In this document: positions 34,639 through 44,125 of the stretch, one piece after another
How positions within the stretch are numbered: position 1 is the stretch's first letter
Layout of the letters: every line of letters starts with the position of its first letter
Source of the DNA: Zerene cesonia
Taxonomy: Eukaryota; Arthropoda; Insecta; Lepidoptera; Pieridae
Length of the DNA: 64,000 nt
Reading direction: 5' to 3'
Assembly: GCF_012273895.1 (NCBI RefSeq)
Contig: NC_052121.1
Location: 1,240,001 to 1,304,000 of the forward strand
Made by a program: the position numbers and the translations under genes
Notes under the pieces: generated by a model
The model's database searches: none
Seen by the model: only the letters and a program-made list of their open reading frames with translations
Told to the model about the DNA's origin: nothing

Positions 34639-36288
34639 CTATTTCTTTTTCTTGTCCTTTTTACTAGGAGGAGCTTCAGGTTCGGGCTCGGGGGGAGGAG
34701 TAGGGGGCAACTTTCGGTCAGGCCATTTGCGTCTTAAATAATCAACTAAATCATTCAAATTGATTGTTTTAGACTTATCTAGTATTTCACCCAGGAAAAC
34801 AGTATTAAATCCCTCTAGCAAATCTTCATCTAAAGGGGCTCCCATGGATTTGATAGTTTTTCCAAACTGCTTGGTATCCATCGACGGACCGTTAATTTTA
34901 TGTATTGTAAGAATTAGTAAGGCGATATCTTTTTTCTTCTTTTTACACAGAGCCTCAGCTCTATCAAGCAAAATTTCACGCATGTCCTTCCTTTTGGCGT
35001 CAAATTTAGGTATCACGCCACCATAAGTAATCACGGCATTTTTACGATATTTTAGTGACATAATATCGGTAAGTAGATCAATAAAGTCTGGTTTCACAAG
35101 AACATTGTCAAGGAGAATATTCTGTACCTTAATCTTCCGGTCCAATAAGTATGCGATTAATACTTTCGCGTCGTTCGGTGTTAATGGATTAAATGATAAA
35201 TCTAACGTTATAAGACCTGCAGCCCTTTTCAATCCTTTCCCGATACGCTTTATTGCTTTCGATTCCAGTTTATTATTACTTAAGTAGATATTCTGTAGTT
35301 TAGGACACTTCATCAGAATGTCAATGCCCATTCCGACACGTTGTCCACTTAAGGAATTCCATGATAAATTTATCTCTTGAAATCCTTTGTTCTCACTTAA
35401 TTTTCGACACAGCGTATAAATTACATTGCCTGAGATAATTGTATTCCAAGATAAGTTTAAATGTGTTAGTTTATTGTGAGTTTGGAAAGCTTCGCTCAAA
35501 TGGGATACAGACTTAGCGGTCAACTCGTTGTAGCTTAAATTTAGTTCAGTTATATCTGATCCAAAGAAAATAGCTTTTGCTAAACACTGTACACCAGAGT
35601 CTCCGAGTTTATTACGACAGAGATTGAGTTTACGAAGGGCTTTATTTAAATGAAGATTTGCAAACAAACGTTTAGCTCCCTCTGGTCCTATTCGGCACCC
35701 ATAAAGATTTAATTCTTCCAAATTTATATTCTCTATAAGCATTTCACCTAGATGAAAGCAACCGTCTTCAGAGATCCAATTATCAGTTAAATCTAAAGTA
35801 GTAACGAATTTATTGTATTTCAATGAAAGCGCAATCGCACGAAATGCCATAGGATTAATTCCATAATATTTCAGATCTATTTTATCTGTCAACAGTTCTC
35901 GATAAAACGCTCGGATAGGACACAAGTTACTTTCCTTGCATAAAGCTAAATAGTGCTCTTGTCCATCATCGGGGTATATAACTTTGGGTTCTGGCTTAAG
36001 AAGTGCTTCCTTTATACCAGGATCGGTTACTCCAGGATAATTAAAGTAAGGATGTCGGAGTACCGAACTAGCAGATAACGGAACATACTTGGTGCATATT
36101 TCGCCACTACCAGGACTATATAAGCCTTCTTCATACAGCAGCTTTTTAATATTTTCTTCTGGGGATTCGAAAAGAAGTGATGACCATTCAGACATAGGTG
36201 GCTCTTCGGAGGAATTTTTGTCTTCATGTTGAAAAATTACTTTAACCACGGGAACCTTTTCTGTAGATTCGTTGGAATCACTAGACAT
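34639..36288 (-). CDS. LRRC74-like leucine-rich-repeat protein, 549 aa, intronless
   Basis: One uninterrupted frame from ATG at 36288 to TAG at 34639-34641. Residues 1-30 are acidic/serine-rich. Residues about 31-155 form a conserved N-terminal region (PPMSEWSSLLFE, YEEGLYSPGSGE, HPYFNYPGVTDPGIKEALLK, YPDDGQEHYLALC) shared with the neighbour. Residues about 160-400 are around eight ribonuclease-inhibitor-type leucine-rich repeats (LTTLDLTDN, LEELNLYGC, LRKLNLCRNKLGDSG, ITELNLSYNEL, LTHLNLSWN, FQEINLSWNSL, LITLDLSFNPLT). Then YGGV at 422-425 and a degenerate helix-loop-helix region at about 455-520. The tail is RRKWPDRKLPPTPPPEPEPE and a lysine run. There is no signal peptide or membrane segment, so probably a cytosolic binding scaffold (inference). 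Architecture and YGGV point to the LRRC74 family; the exact orthologue is unsettled. The paralogue lies 488 bp upstream on the same strand. Confidence 0.9.
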   Translation of the reverse strand: MSSDSNESTEKVPVVKVIFQHEDKNSSEEPPMSEWSSLLFESPEENIKKLLYEEGLYSPGSGEICTKYVPLSASSVLRHPYFNYPGVTDPGIKEALLKPEPKVIYPDDGQEHYLALCKESNLCPIRAFYRELLTDKIDLKYYGINPMAFRAIALSLKYNKFVTTLDLTDNWISEDGCFHLGEMLIENINLEELNLYGCRIGPEGAKRLFANLHLNKALRKLNLCRNKLGDSGVQCLAKAIFFGSDITELNLSYNELTAKSVSHLSEAFQTHNKLTHLNLSWNTIISGNVIYTLCRKLSENKGFQEINLSWNSLSGQRVGMGIDILMKCPKLQNIYLSNNKLESKAIKRIGKGLKRAAGLITLDLSFNPLTPNDAKVLIAYLLDRKIKVQNILLDNVLVKPDFIDLLTDIMSLKYRKNAVITYGGVIPKFDAKRKDMREILLDRAEALCKKKKKDIALLILTIHKINGPSMDTKQFGKTIKSMGAPLDEDLLEGFNTVFLGEILDKSKTINLNDLVDYLRRKWPDRKLPPTPPPEPEPEAPPSKKDKKKK

Positions 36289-36776
36289 GTTTTTTATTAT
36301 TATTTTAATTGTATAAAAGGGTTAAAAATTGTAATTTTATGTAAATTGACATTTAAATCTGTTAAAATTCTATCAAAATTGCAAAAATGTTTGTCAAAAT
36401 CACCTAAAATTTTTCTTTTTCAGATACGCAGCGTTACTAAAAAGTATTACATTTAGTCGAAATACACAACTAACAAACTATTTCATATCATAAGAATTAC
36501 TCATTAAAGATCGTATACGGGCTCGTATACGGATCGTAATAGTTATCCTAAATTCTTACTATAATAGCTCGTAAAAAAATGAAACAAAATAAACAAAAAT
36601 GCAGATATATTTCAAAAGAATAATAAAAATAATATTAAAAAGTAATAGCGTCGGAAATTATTATATATTAAAAAGTAAGAAAAATGTAAATAAATCTAAA
36701 AGAAAGTCATCAAAATTATACAACTTCATCAAAAATTCTAAATACAAAAAAAAATGTATATTGCTTTGTGTGTAAA
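36289..36776 (-). promoter_or_regulatory. Intergenic spacer between the LRR paralogues, with duplicated TCGTATACGG
   Basis: 488 bp of AT-rich DNA must hold the 3' end of the 568-aa gene and the promoter of the 549-aa gene. TCGTATACGG occurs twice, at 36511-36520 and 36523-36532, each containing the palindrome GTATAC. These are the only GC-richer words in the spacer and so candidate control sites. No canonical polyadenylation signal was found for the upstream gene. Confidence 0.4.
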
Positions 36777-38483
36777 CTATTTAAAATCGATATTCTTGTT
36801 TTCCTTTTGTGTCTTCTTCGGTTCATTTTTTATTTCTTGTGTCGGCAGAGGTTCTTCTTCTGGATCTGGTTCAGCTTCTGGTGGAGGTGTAGGTGGTAAT
36901 TTTCTATCTGGCCATTTTCTCTTAACGAAATCGACGAGACTAACTAGATCTACAGTTTTCGTCTTTGCTGTTTTTGGCCCTGGAAAAGTTGAAGCGATTT
37001 CATTCACAAGATCGTCATCCAAAGGGGCGCCGGTTGCTGCAACTGCATCGGCAAATTCCTTAGTCGGCATTATTTCCCCATTGTCTTTCATAATCTGCAT
37101 TGCCATAAGCGCCACGTCAACTTTACGCTTTTTACCTTTTTTAGTTAAAAACTCAGCGCGGTTGAGGACCAAGTCCCTCATGTCTGGACCGGCTATATCA
37201 TAAGCTCCAAGAACACCGCCATATACAATAACAACATTTTGTTTAGTTTTCATTGATTTAATTTGGTTTAAAACCTTTAAAAAGGCCGTATTAACGGAAA
37301 CATTATCCATGATAAGATTTTGTATTTTAACTGCATTGGATTTCATTTTACTTAGTACCTTCAGAGCATCTTCTGGTGTCATAGGATTATTGGATAAATT
37401 AAGCGTCAACATCTTTTTAGCTTTACCGAGACTTCCTATTAAAGTTTCGACTGCTTCGCCTACTAGTCTATTGTAACTGAGATCTAAGATTCGTAAATTA
37501 GGAGCTCTCGTCACAGCTTTTATAGCATTTGCAGTACGGACACCAGATAGAGCGTCCCACGAGAGATTTAATTCTTGCAATACTTTATTTTCAGCCAACT
37601 GATTAAGAAAATTAACAATTCCATTTTGAGGTGCGCTTAAATTATTTCTTGAAATATCTATATGCGTTAGATTATTATGCGTTTCAAAAGCTTCGGCCAA
37701 TGCATTGATTGATTTGCCAGTAATATTGTTTTTACTCAAAGAGATTTGTTTCAGATTGATTCCACGAAATATTACTTGGGCCAGATGTTCTATGCCCAGA
37801 TCACCTAACTCATTCTTGTCTAAGTTTAGTATTCGTAGATTTTTGTTCAATAGTAATCCGGAAAAGAGTCTTGAGGCTCCTGATGCACCAATTCTGCAGC
37901 CAGACAAGTTCAGCTCGGTCAAGTTAGAATTTGATGTTAACATATCTCCGAGATGAAAGCATGCATCATCATTTAAGAAATTATCGGTTAAGTTGAATGT
38001 TTTGACGTTCTTATTGTACTGCAATGCTAGTGCCATCGGACGAACTCCATTTGGGTTGACGCTATAGTACCTTAAGTCGATTGTATCAGAGACCAGACCG
38101 TGATGGAACATTCTCACCGGGCATTGATCCATTTCCCCACATACAGCCAAGTATAAATCCTGTCCATCTTCAGGATAAACTACTCTTGGTTCGGGTTTAA
38201 GAAGGGCATCCTTTATTCCCGGGTCTAAGACAGCTGGATAGTTGTAGTATGGATGGATGATCACTGAACTCTGAGACATACCTATGTACTTTCCACACAT
38301 TTCCCCACTTCCAGGGCGGTACAAACCTTGCGCATGTAAAACTTTCTTTCGATTCTCTTCTGGCATTTCTATGATTAATGAAGACCATTCGGCCATGGGT
38401 GGATCTTCCACAGAGCTTTCTTCAATGGAGCCTTCATATATCACCTCCGTTTTAACCTCTTCCTCGTCAGAGCCAGATGACAT
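36777..38483 (-). CDS. LRRC74-like leucine-rich-repeat protein, 568 aa, intronless paralogue
   Basis: ATG at 38483, TAG at 36777-36779, no intron. It is co-linear with the 549-aa neighbour: acidic start (SDEEEVKTE), PPMAEWSSLIIE, AQGLYRPGSGE, HPYYNYPAVLDPGIKDALLK, YPEDGQDLYLAVC, then about eight leucine-rich repeats at residues 158-400 (VKTFNLTDNFL, LTELNLSGCRIGASG, LRILNLDKNELGDLG, LKQISLSKNNITG, LTHIDISRNNLS, LQELNLSWDALSG, LRILDLSYNRL, LTLNLSNNPMTP). YGGV is at 421-424 and TGAPLDDDLVNEI (484-496) begins the helix-loop-helix region. KRKWPDRKLPPTPPPE at 521-536 is almost identical between the two proteins, but the ends differ: here an acidic then polar/basic tail, there a short lysine tail. 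No signal peptide. The tandem arrangement and shared lack of introns indicate duplication after intron loss or retroposition (inference). Confidence 0.9.
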   Translation of the reverse strand: MSSGSDEEEVKTEVIYEGSIEESSVEDPPMAEWSSLIIEMPEENRKKVLHAQGLYRPGSGEMCGKYIGMSQSSVIIHPYYNYPAVLDPGIKDALLKPEPRVVYPEDGQDLYLAVCGEMDQCPVRMFHHGLVSDTIDLRYYSVNPNGVRPMALALQYNKNVKTFNLTDNFLNDDACFHLGDMLTSNSNLTELNLSGCRIGASGASRLFSGLLLNKNLRILNLDKNELGDLGIEHLAQVIFRGINLKQISLSKNNITGKSINALAEAFETHNNLTHIDISRNNLSAPQNGIVNFLNQLAENKVLQELNLSWDALSGVRTANAIKAVTRAPNLRILDLSYNRLVGEAVETLIGSLGKAKKMLTLNLSNNPMTPEDALKVLSKMKSNAVKIQNLIMDNVSVNTAFLKVLNQIKSMKTKQNVVIVYGGVLGAYDIAGPDMRDLVLNRAEFLTKKGKKRKVDVALMAMQIMKDNGEIMPTKEFADAVAATGAPLDDDLVNEIASTFPGPKTAKTKTVDLVSLVDFVKRKWPDRKLPPTPPPEAEPDPEEEPLPTQEIKNEPKKTQKENKNIDFK

Positions 38484-40634
38484 ATTGAATGTTTTAAGTG
38501 TATCTTAGTGAAAGGTAAATATAAATATAATTAAATGTATAAAAAATAGAAAGCATCAAAATGACTAAAAATAGTCGAATAAATTTGATGGAAAATGTCA
38601 AATATGACAATCAACCGACAACGTTACTACACGTGTCTATGAATTTTTAAGAAATAGTATTCACGGTATTACGACATAATTATTCCAAAAGTTACTCGTA
38701 CTTCAATGCTTCAAGCTTATTTAACGGCAGATATTTGAAAAAATAATAACTAGACTCCAAATCGATTGTAAATCCGAAACAAGGGTGGGCTCGGAGTATA
38801 TTTATAAAAGCATTGAGAACTAATAACTGGGATTTAATTACAACAGAGGCTAGCAGGCACGCAATTGTTGAAATTAACATTCTATGATCGTAATTGGTAT
38901 CGTGTTTGCTCGATAAGTAGTTGCTTTCGCTATGTAATCTCGAAAATGAGTTATTGCGAGGAAGTACGCTTGCCTGTAATTCAAAGTAATTTATGTTTTT
39001 TTACATTGTGGCTTTATAAGAGCGTATATCAATATTGAAGTAGCAAATGGTTTCTTAATACTCTTTACGTGTGAATGCACTAGAAGTTAATGTTCGTATC
39101 TTGTATGTGACTTGATTTAAAAGATACGACATTAGTAGGACGTGTAAGGGAATAATATGCAGAATATTTGAGTAGGATAATGGTTACGGCGTTTTGTTGT
39201 GAATTTGGTTGGATGTTTTTAAAATGTATGAGATATTATTTCCAAACTGAAATATGCTAATTAAATATACAATGAATATAATACAGATAGTACAATTAAC
39301 GTGTTTATAAATATACAACGCAAAATATTAAAACGGTGCTGATTTAACAATTTTTTTTAATATTAACAATTGGCCTTTAACCTCAAGACCTTCCGCCCGT
39401 ACCACAAACACATAAACAGCAATAAAAAAAACTTAATTAAAAACAGTAATTAATATTAAATGTAGAACTTGAATGTTTCGAAGTTGTGACCTTCAATTTT
39501 GCAACCTGTCCGCCGCAGTGGGTCAAGTAAAGCCTAGGGCAAACAACCTCTTTGTAAAAGCGCTACTCGCTGTCTCATCACAGACTAGTTTTATATAGAG
39601 ACAACTTAATATAATATCAACCAATATTTTAATGATATAAATATGTATACAATATGATCCTAACTTAAATTATAATGTTTTTTGTCTACAACATAAAAGC
39701 TGCTTTAATTATTTAATGTTTTCTAATGCTTATCATACATATCTCTTGTATTTCAAATAACTACCGTTAAAAAATGTAAATAATAATAAAATATGAAATT
39801 TAAATTTCAAATTTTATTATTATTTAATAATAAAATATGAAATTTAAATTATCTTTCTCTACTACATACAAAGGTATCGATATGTATCATAGCAGACCTT
39901 ATTAGGTCTGTTTTATTAAACAGTCTCTACAGAATACATTAATCATTCGCAATCAAGTATACGATCTGTGACCCTCTATATGATATTAGTCTATGCTAAA
40001 GTCTAGAAATATATATATAGACATAGGCGTTTGGGCGGGGCGAGTGAAAGTTAAGAGGATGAGGATCGCGGTTTCTTTGAAAACGTTATCAACGCATCCA
40101 TCAATTAATGAAAGGGTGTCTTTAATTTCATATTTAAAGTATTTATAATAATTGGAAGAAGTATTTTAAATTTTGTTATTTATTGTGATGGGAAATGAAA
40201 TTGAACTTTCTATTAAACGTATTTCTAACTTAATCTCTAGACAAAAACGAATACCTATTTCCCTTTGGTTACAGCAACGCGTGAACCACTGAACCGATAA
40301 CGCTAATTAATTTGTTTGTTGTGTTTGTAATTGTCAGGGGCGGGATTTAGTACAATCTAAAGATTTTATGTACAACGTGTATTCTTATTTCTGAGAGGTT
40401 ATATGTAGGAACGCATGTGTATGACAACCCTTCCAAATATGATTAACGCTTTAGGAGTGCAAACGAAACAGTACAGTTTTTATATATTCAATAATAAATA
40501 ATCAATTATGCAATAATAGAAGCAACCTAGTTATGACATAAGAAATCCAGTCCTAATTAATTTGGATAGCTGTTATTAATTAGATACAAAAATACATGGA
40601 ATTATAATTCCGTAGCGGTTTATCTGTTCCGGTA
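38484..40634. other. Gene-free stretch upstream of the LRR genes
   Basis: The promoter of the 568-aa gene should lie in the first few hundred bases, but no clear TATA box was seen. A TATCGATA (DRE-type) word is at 39875-39882. The palindrome at 39779-39824 is listed separately. Otherwise AT-rich DNA. Confidence 0.35.
39779..39850. repeat. 46-bp near-perfect palindrome plus adjacent direct copy of one arm
   Basis: Arms 39779-39801 and 39802-39824 (AATAATAATAAAATATGAAA... type) are reverse complements with one mismatch and no spacer. The sequence TAATAATAAAATATGAAATT is repeated directly from 39825, so three arm copies lie in alternating and direct order. Confidence 0.8.
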
Positions 40635-41760
40635 GGAAGTCCAGTGCACCCCCCCATCGGTTCCAAGCCTTGTCGTGGCGGGGGGGCTCAGTAGCTCAGA
40701 TTGCACTCTGGCACTCTGAGTGAANNNNNNNNNNNNNNNNNNNNNNNNNNNNNNNNNNNNNNNNNNNNNNNNNNNNNNNNNNNNNNNNNNNNNNNNNNNN
40801 NNNNNNNNNNNNNNNNNNNNNNNNNNNNNNNNNNNNNNNNNNNNNNNNNNNNNNNNNNNNNNNNNNNNNNNNNNNNNNNNNNNNNNNNNNNNNNNNNNNN
40901 NNNNNNNNNNNNNNNNNNNNNNNNNNNNNNNNNNNNNNNNNNNNNNNNNNNNNNNNNNNNNNNNNNNNNNNNNNNNNNNNNNNNNNNNNNNNNNNNNNNN
41001 NNNNNNNNNNNNNNNNNNNNNNNNNNNNNNNNNNNNNNNNNNNNNNNNNNNNNNNNNNNNNNNNNNNNNNNNNNNNNNNNNNNNNNNNNNNNNNNNNNNN
41101 NNNNNNNNNNNNNNNNNNNNNNNNNNNNNNNNNNNNNNNNNNNNNNNNNNNNNNNNNNNNNNNNNNNNNNNNNNNNNNNNNNNNNNNNNNNNNNNNNNNN
41201 NNNNNNNNNNNNNNNNNNNNNNNNNNNNNNNNNNNNNNNNNNNNNNNNNNNNNNNNNNNNNNNNNNNNNNNNNNNNNNNNNNNNNNNNNNNNNNNNNNNN
41301 NNNNNNNNNNNNNNNNNNNNNNNNNNNNNNNNNNNNNNNNNNNNNNNNNNNNNNNNNNNNNNNNNNNNNNNNNNNNNNNNNNNNNNNNNNNNNNNNNNNN
41401 NNNNNNNNNNNNNNNNNNNNNNNNNNNNNNNNNNNNNNNNNNNNNNNNNNNNNNNNNNNNNNNNNNNNNNNNNNNNNNNNNNNNNNNNNNNNNNNNNNNN
41501 NNNNNNNNNNNNNNNNNNNNNNNNNNNNNNNNNNNNNNNNNNNNNNNNNNNNNNNNNNNNNNNNNNNNNNNNNNNNNNNNNNNNNNNNNNNNNNNNNNNN
41601 NNNNNNNNNNNNNNNNNNNNNNNNNNNNNNNNNNNNNNNNNNNNNNNNNNNNNNNNNNNNNNNNNNNNNNNNNNNNNNNNNNNNNNNNNNNNNNNNNNNN
41701 NNNNNNNNNNNNNNNNNNNNNNNNAAAAAAAAAAAAAAAAAAAAAAGGAAGTCCAGTGCA
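40635..41760 (+). mobile_element. Poly(A) retroelement insertion containing a 1,000-N gap, with 14-bp TSD
   Basis: GGAAGTCCAGTGCA occurs at 40635-40648 and 41747-41760, exactly flanking the element. The left terminus is C-rich then G-rich (seven C, 'atcggttccaagccttgtcg', a run of seven G), and the right terminus is a run of 22 A at 41725-41746. This is the form of a target-primed (LINE-type or SINE) insertion in plus orientation. The 5' 76 bp were not matched to a family. The exact TSD and long tail suggest a recent event. Confidence 0.85.
40725..41724. other. Assembly gap (1,000 N)
   Basis: Exactly 1,000 undetermined bases, inside the retroelement described at 40635-41760. Confidence 0.99.
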
Positions 41761-42409
41761 AAACAACTATATTTAATGTAAATTAGTTTAACATATTGAG
41801 CAATAAAAATTATTCTAATCTATGCTAAGAAACGAAGTCTAATGTAGAATATTACATGCAAATGTAATTTAATTATTTATCAGCCTATTTGTGTCAATTG
41901 CTATTTGTAAACCGAATGATGAAAATTTAACACTGAAGAATATTGTTATATCTAAATCGATTTAACGAATTCTTTACTATTGGGAAGCCATGTTCTCTGT
42001 GGCGGGCATTTGTAGGATTATACGCAGTAGGTAGTCTATGTTCCGACATATCCCATAGAACCTACTACCTTGCAAATGTATGTCGAACAACCGAAAGTCT
42101 CCATTTATTTCCTTCCATAATCTCTAAGTAAATCAAATACCAGGATAATAAATACCATTCGTATAACACCAAAATATTGCCTATAAATCATACCGCACCC
42201 ATTTGACAAGGAGAAACTATTTTCCCTCAAGATAATCCGTATTTGGTTTTATAATGAGCGCCGCTGGAAAGCGAACGGACTGATAATGAAACAATGAAAG
42301 TGCTTTACTGTGACTAATTTGCTAGCCAAATCTAGATAACCTATAGGCTATAACGCAATCGCGAAAGAAATGACACAGTGCATGGACAAAGCCTATAAAT
42401 TATTAAGGA
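41761..42409. other. AT-rich spacer
   Basis: No gene or repeat recognised. Confidence 0.35.
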
Positions 42410-42607
42410 CTCTGCGCCCCGCGATGTCACCCGCGTAAGTCCGTATCCCGTAGGAATATCGGGATAAAAAGTTGCCTATATGTTATTCCAGTTGTCCAGC
42501 TGTCTACTTACTAAATTTCATTGCAATCGGCTAAGCAGTTCTTGCGTGAAAGAGCAACAAACACACACACATCCTTACAAACTTTCGCATTTATAATATT
42601 AGTAGGA
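42410..42607 (-). mobile_element. Helitron family A copy
   Basis: Interior and GTAGGA end intact. The CTAG terminus is damaged ('ggactctgcgcccc') and the stem carries GCGATGTCAC instead of GCGGTTTCAC. Confidence 0.8.
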
Positions 42608-42949
42608 AGTAGGATACAAGACAAAAGGATAATATTATATAATAAACCTTCGAATACATTTTAAAAGCTCCTGAGAAGCTCCATTTTATTATTAGTTAAT
42701 ATGTGTAATAAAATCCTATTAGGTAATACATGCTTCTAGAATCTGAAATATAGGTTGAAATGACTAGTTGCAATGAGAATTTGAATATTTTGGATTGGTT
42801 CTATATCCATCATAAACATCATAACTATGAATGACGTCACTTAAAACTGTTTAATTCAATCTCACAATCGATTACTTAATCGATAATATTGTATTTTTTT
42901 AATAAAAATAAACAAACTATTTGAAATTATACTCGTAATTAGTTCTAAG

Positions 42950-43010
42950 CAACCTTGGTCTAGTGGATTACGCTTAATTGTCGCCATTTTGAATTTGGTT
43001 CGGTATTTTT
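42950..43010 (+). repeat. tRNA-like SINE head remnant
   Basis: TGGTCTAGTGG at 42956-42966 is a perfect A-box form and GGTTCGGTATT at 42997-43007 is a partial B box. The downstream body is unrecognised. Confidence 0.35.
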
Positions 43011-43129
43011 ATTCATGAGCGCCATTCGCTTTGGCTCGAATAATCCATTTACGGTGTTGTTTTTTGTGCGCGTACGCATGAGCTTTGTTAGGGGCTATGT
43101 ACATTTATGCGGACTAATTTATGATGAAA

Positions 43130-43310
43130 CTAGCTGCGCGGTTTCACCCGCGTAAGTCCGTATCCCGTAGGAATATCAGGTTATGTTATTCCAGTTGTCC
43201 AGCTATCTACGTACCAAATTTCATTGCAATCGGTTCAGTAGTTTTTGCGTGAAAGAGCAATAAACGCACACACATCTTTACAAACTTTCGCATTTATAAT
43301 ATTAGTAGGG
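43130..43310 (-). mobile_element. Helitron family A copy, two small deletions
   Basis: CTAG at 43130-43133. Lacks the 'ccccgcg' left of the stem (so the terminal hairpin is broken) and the 'gataaaaagttgcctata' block. The rest is intact through GTAGGG at 43310. Confidence 0.8.
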
Positions 43311-43985
43311 TAGTCTTTAGAACTTCGATGCTTTATTCTTTATCATATATGAAAACGCGGATAGTTAGTGATTTTTTTATATATAGGTGATTAAAGCTAT
43401 AGATGCAGAATTTTTGTAAAGCTTTCCTTGTCTTATGAAAAAATATCATTACACATATTAATTATCTTTTTATATACGTACAATCCACATAATATTCATA
43501 AATACAGTTTAGTTACACCTTTAATAACCGTAACTGTAATAATTGTCAGTCACGTTTGAATTCTTCAAACGAATACTTCAACGCGATTAGATGTATGCAG
43601 TCCCCGCTCCATCCAGGCAATTAGCATTATTGTTTTGCGCTCTAAATCTTTCCGCTCCCGATCAGAGAATACATCGTGTAAGCACTTAGACGTTTTTACG
43701 TCGCCATGTCTTTGAGATTTTTCAAGACATACCGCTTTTGTTTAAGGCAACGCTGCCTCGGAGGTCGCGTTCGAAGCGTGAGTTTTATGCGGGTTTAATA
43801 TCGTTTAGTTAAATATCATCATGGTTTACGAGCGCATTTCGTTTGAGTATATTGTTTAAATTTTTTTGATGGTGTTAATTCATTTTAGTCTTTGGTTAGT
43901 GGGTAATTAGACATTATTAATAGTTTATTATTGAAAGTTTTAACAATAAGCTATTACTTATATATTTATTTATTTACTTATTTCA
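43311..43985. other. Gene-free stretch
   Basis: A moderately GC-rich patch at 43580-43800 (for example 'cgctgcctcggaggtcgcg') without a frame could be regulatory. No gene recognised. Confidence 0.35.
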
Positions 43986-44125
43986 TTTATAATGCTTTAT
44001 TGCACAAACTTAGACAAAAACAGCAAGCAAGCAAGAATACAATAAACAGAAAAAAGGCATCGTTTGTACAAGAGGCGGCCTTATTGCTTAACAGCAATCT
44101 ATTCCAGGCAACCTGGTTGGAAATA
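43986..44125 (-). repeat. Fragment of a common lepidopteran dispersed repeat
   Basis: 'aatgctttattgcacaaact' followed by 'gaggcggccttattgctta' and 'cagcaatct...ccaggcaacct' is a pattern I associate with a widespread lepidopteran repeat, probably the untranslated end of a non-LTR element; here it is degenerate. Orientation is a guess from the A/T-rich end. Confidence 0.4.

Noticed and set aside
34760..38508. Plus-strand frames of 60-149 codons opposite the LRR genes
   Set aside because: They are antisense shadows of the two minus-strand coding sequences, with no independent domain.
40688..41786. Several frames of about 350 codons
   Set aside because: Artefacts of the second N gap; the real residues come from a poly(A) run.
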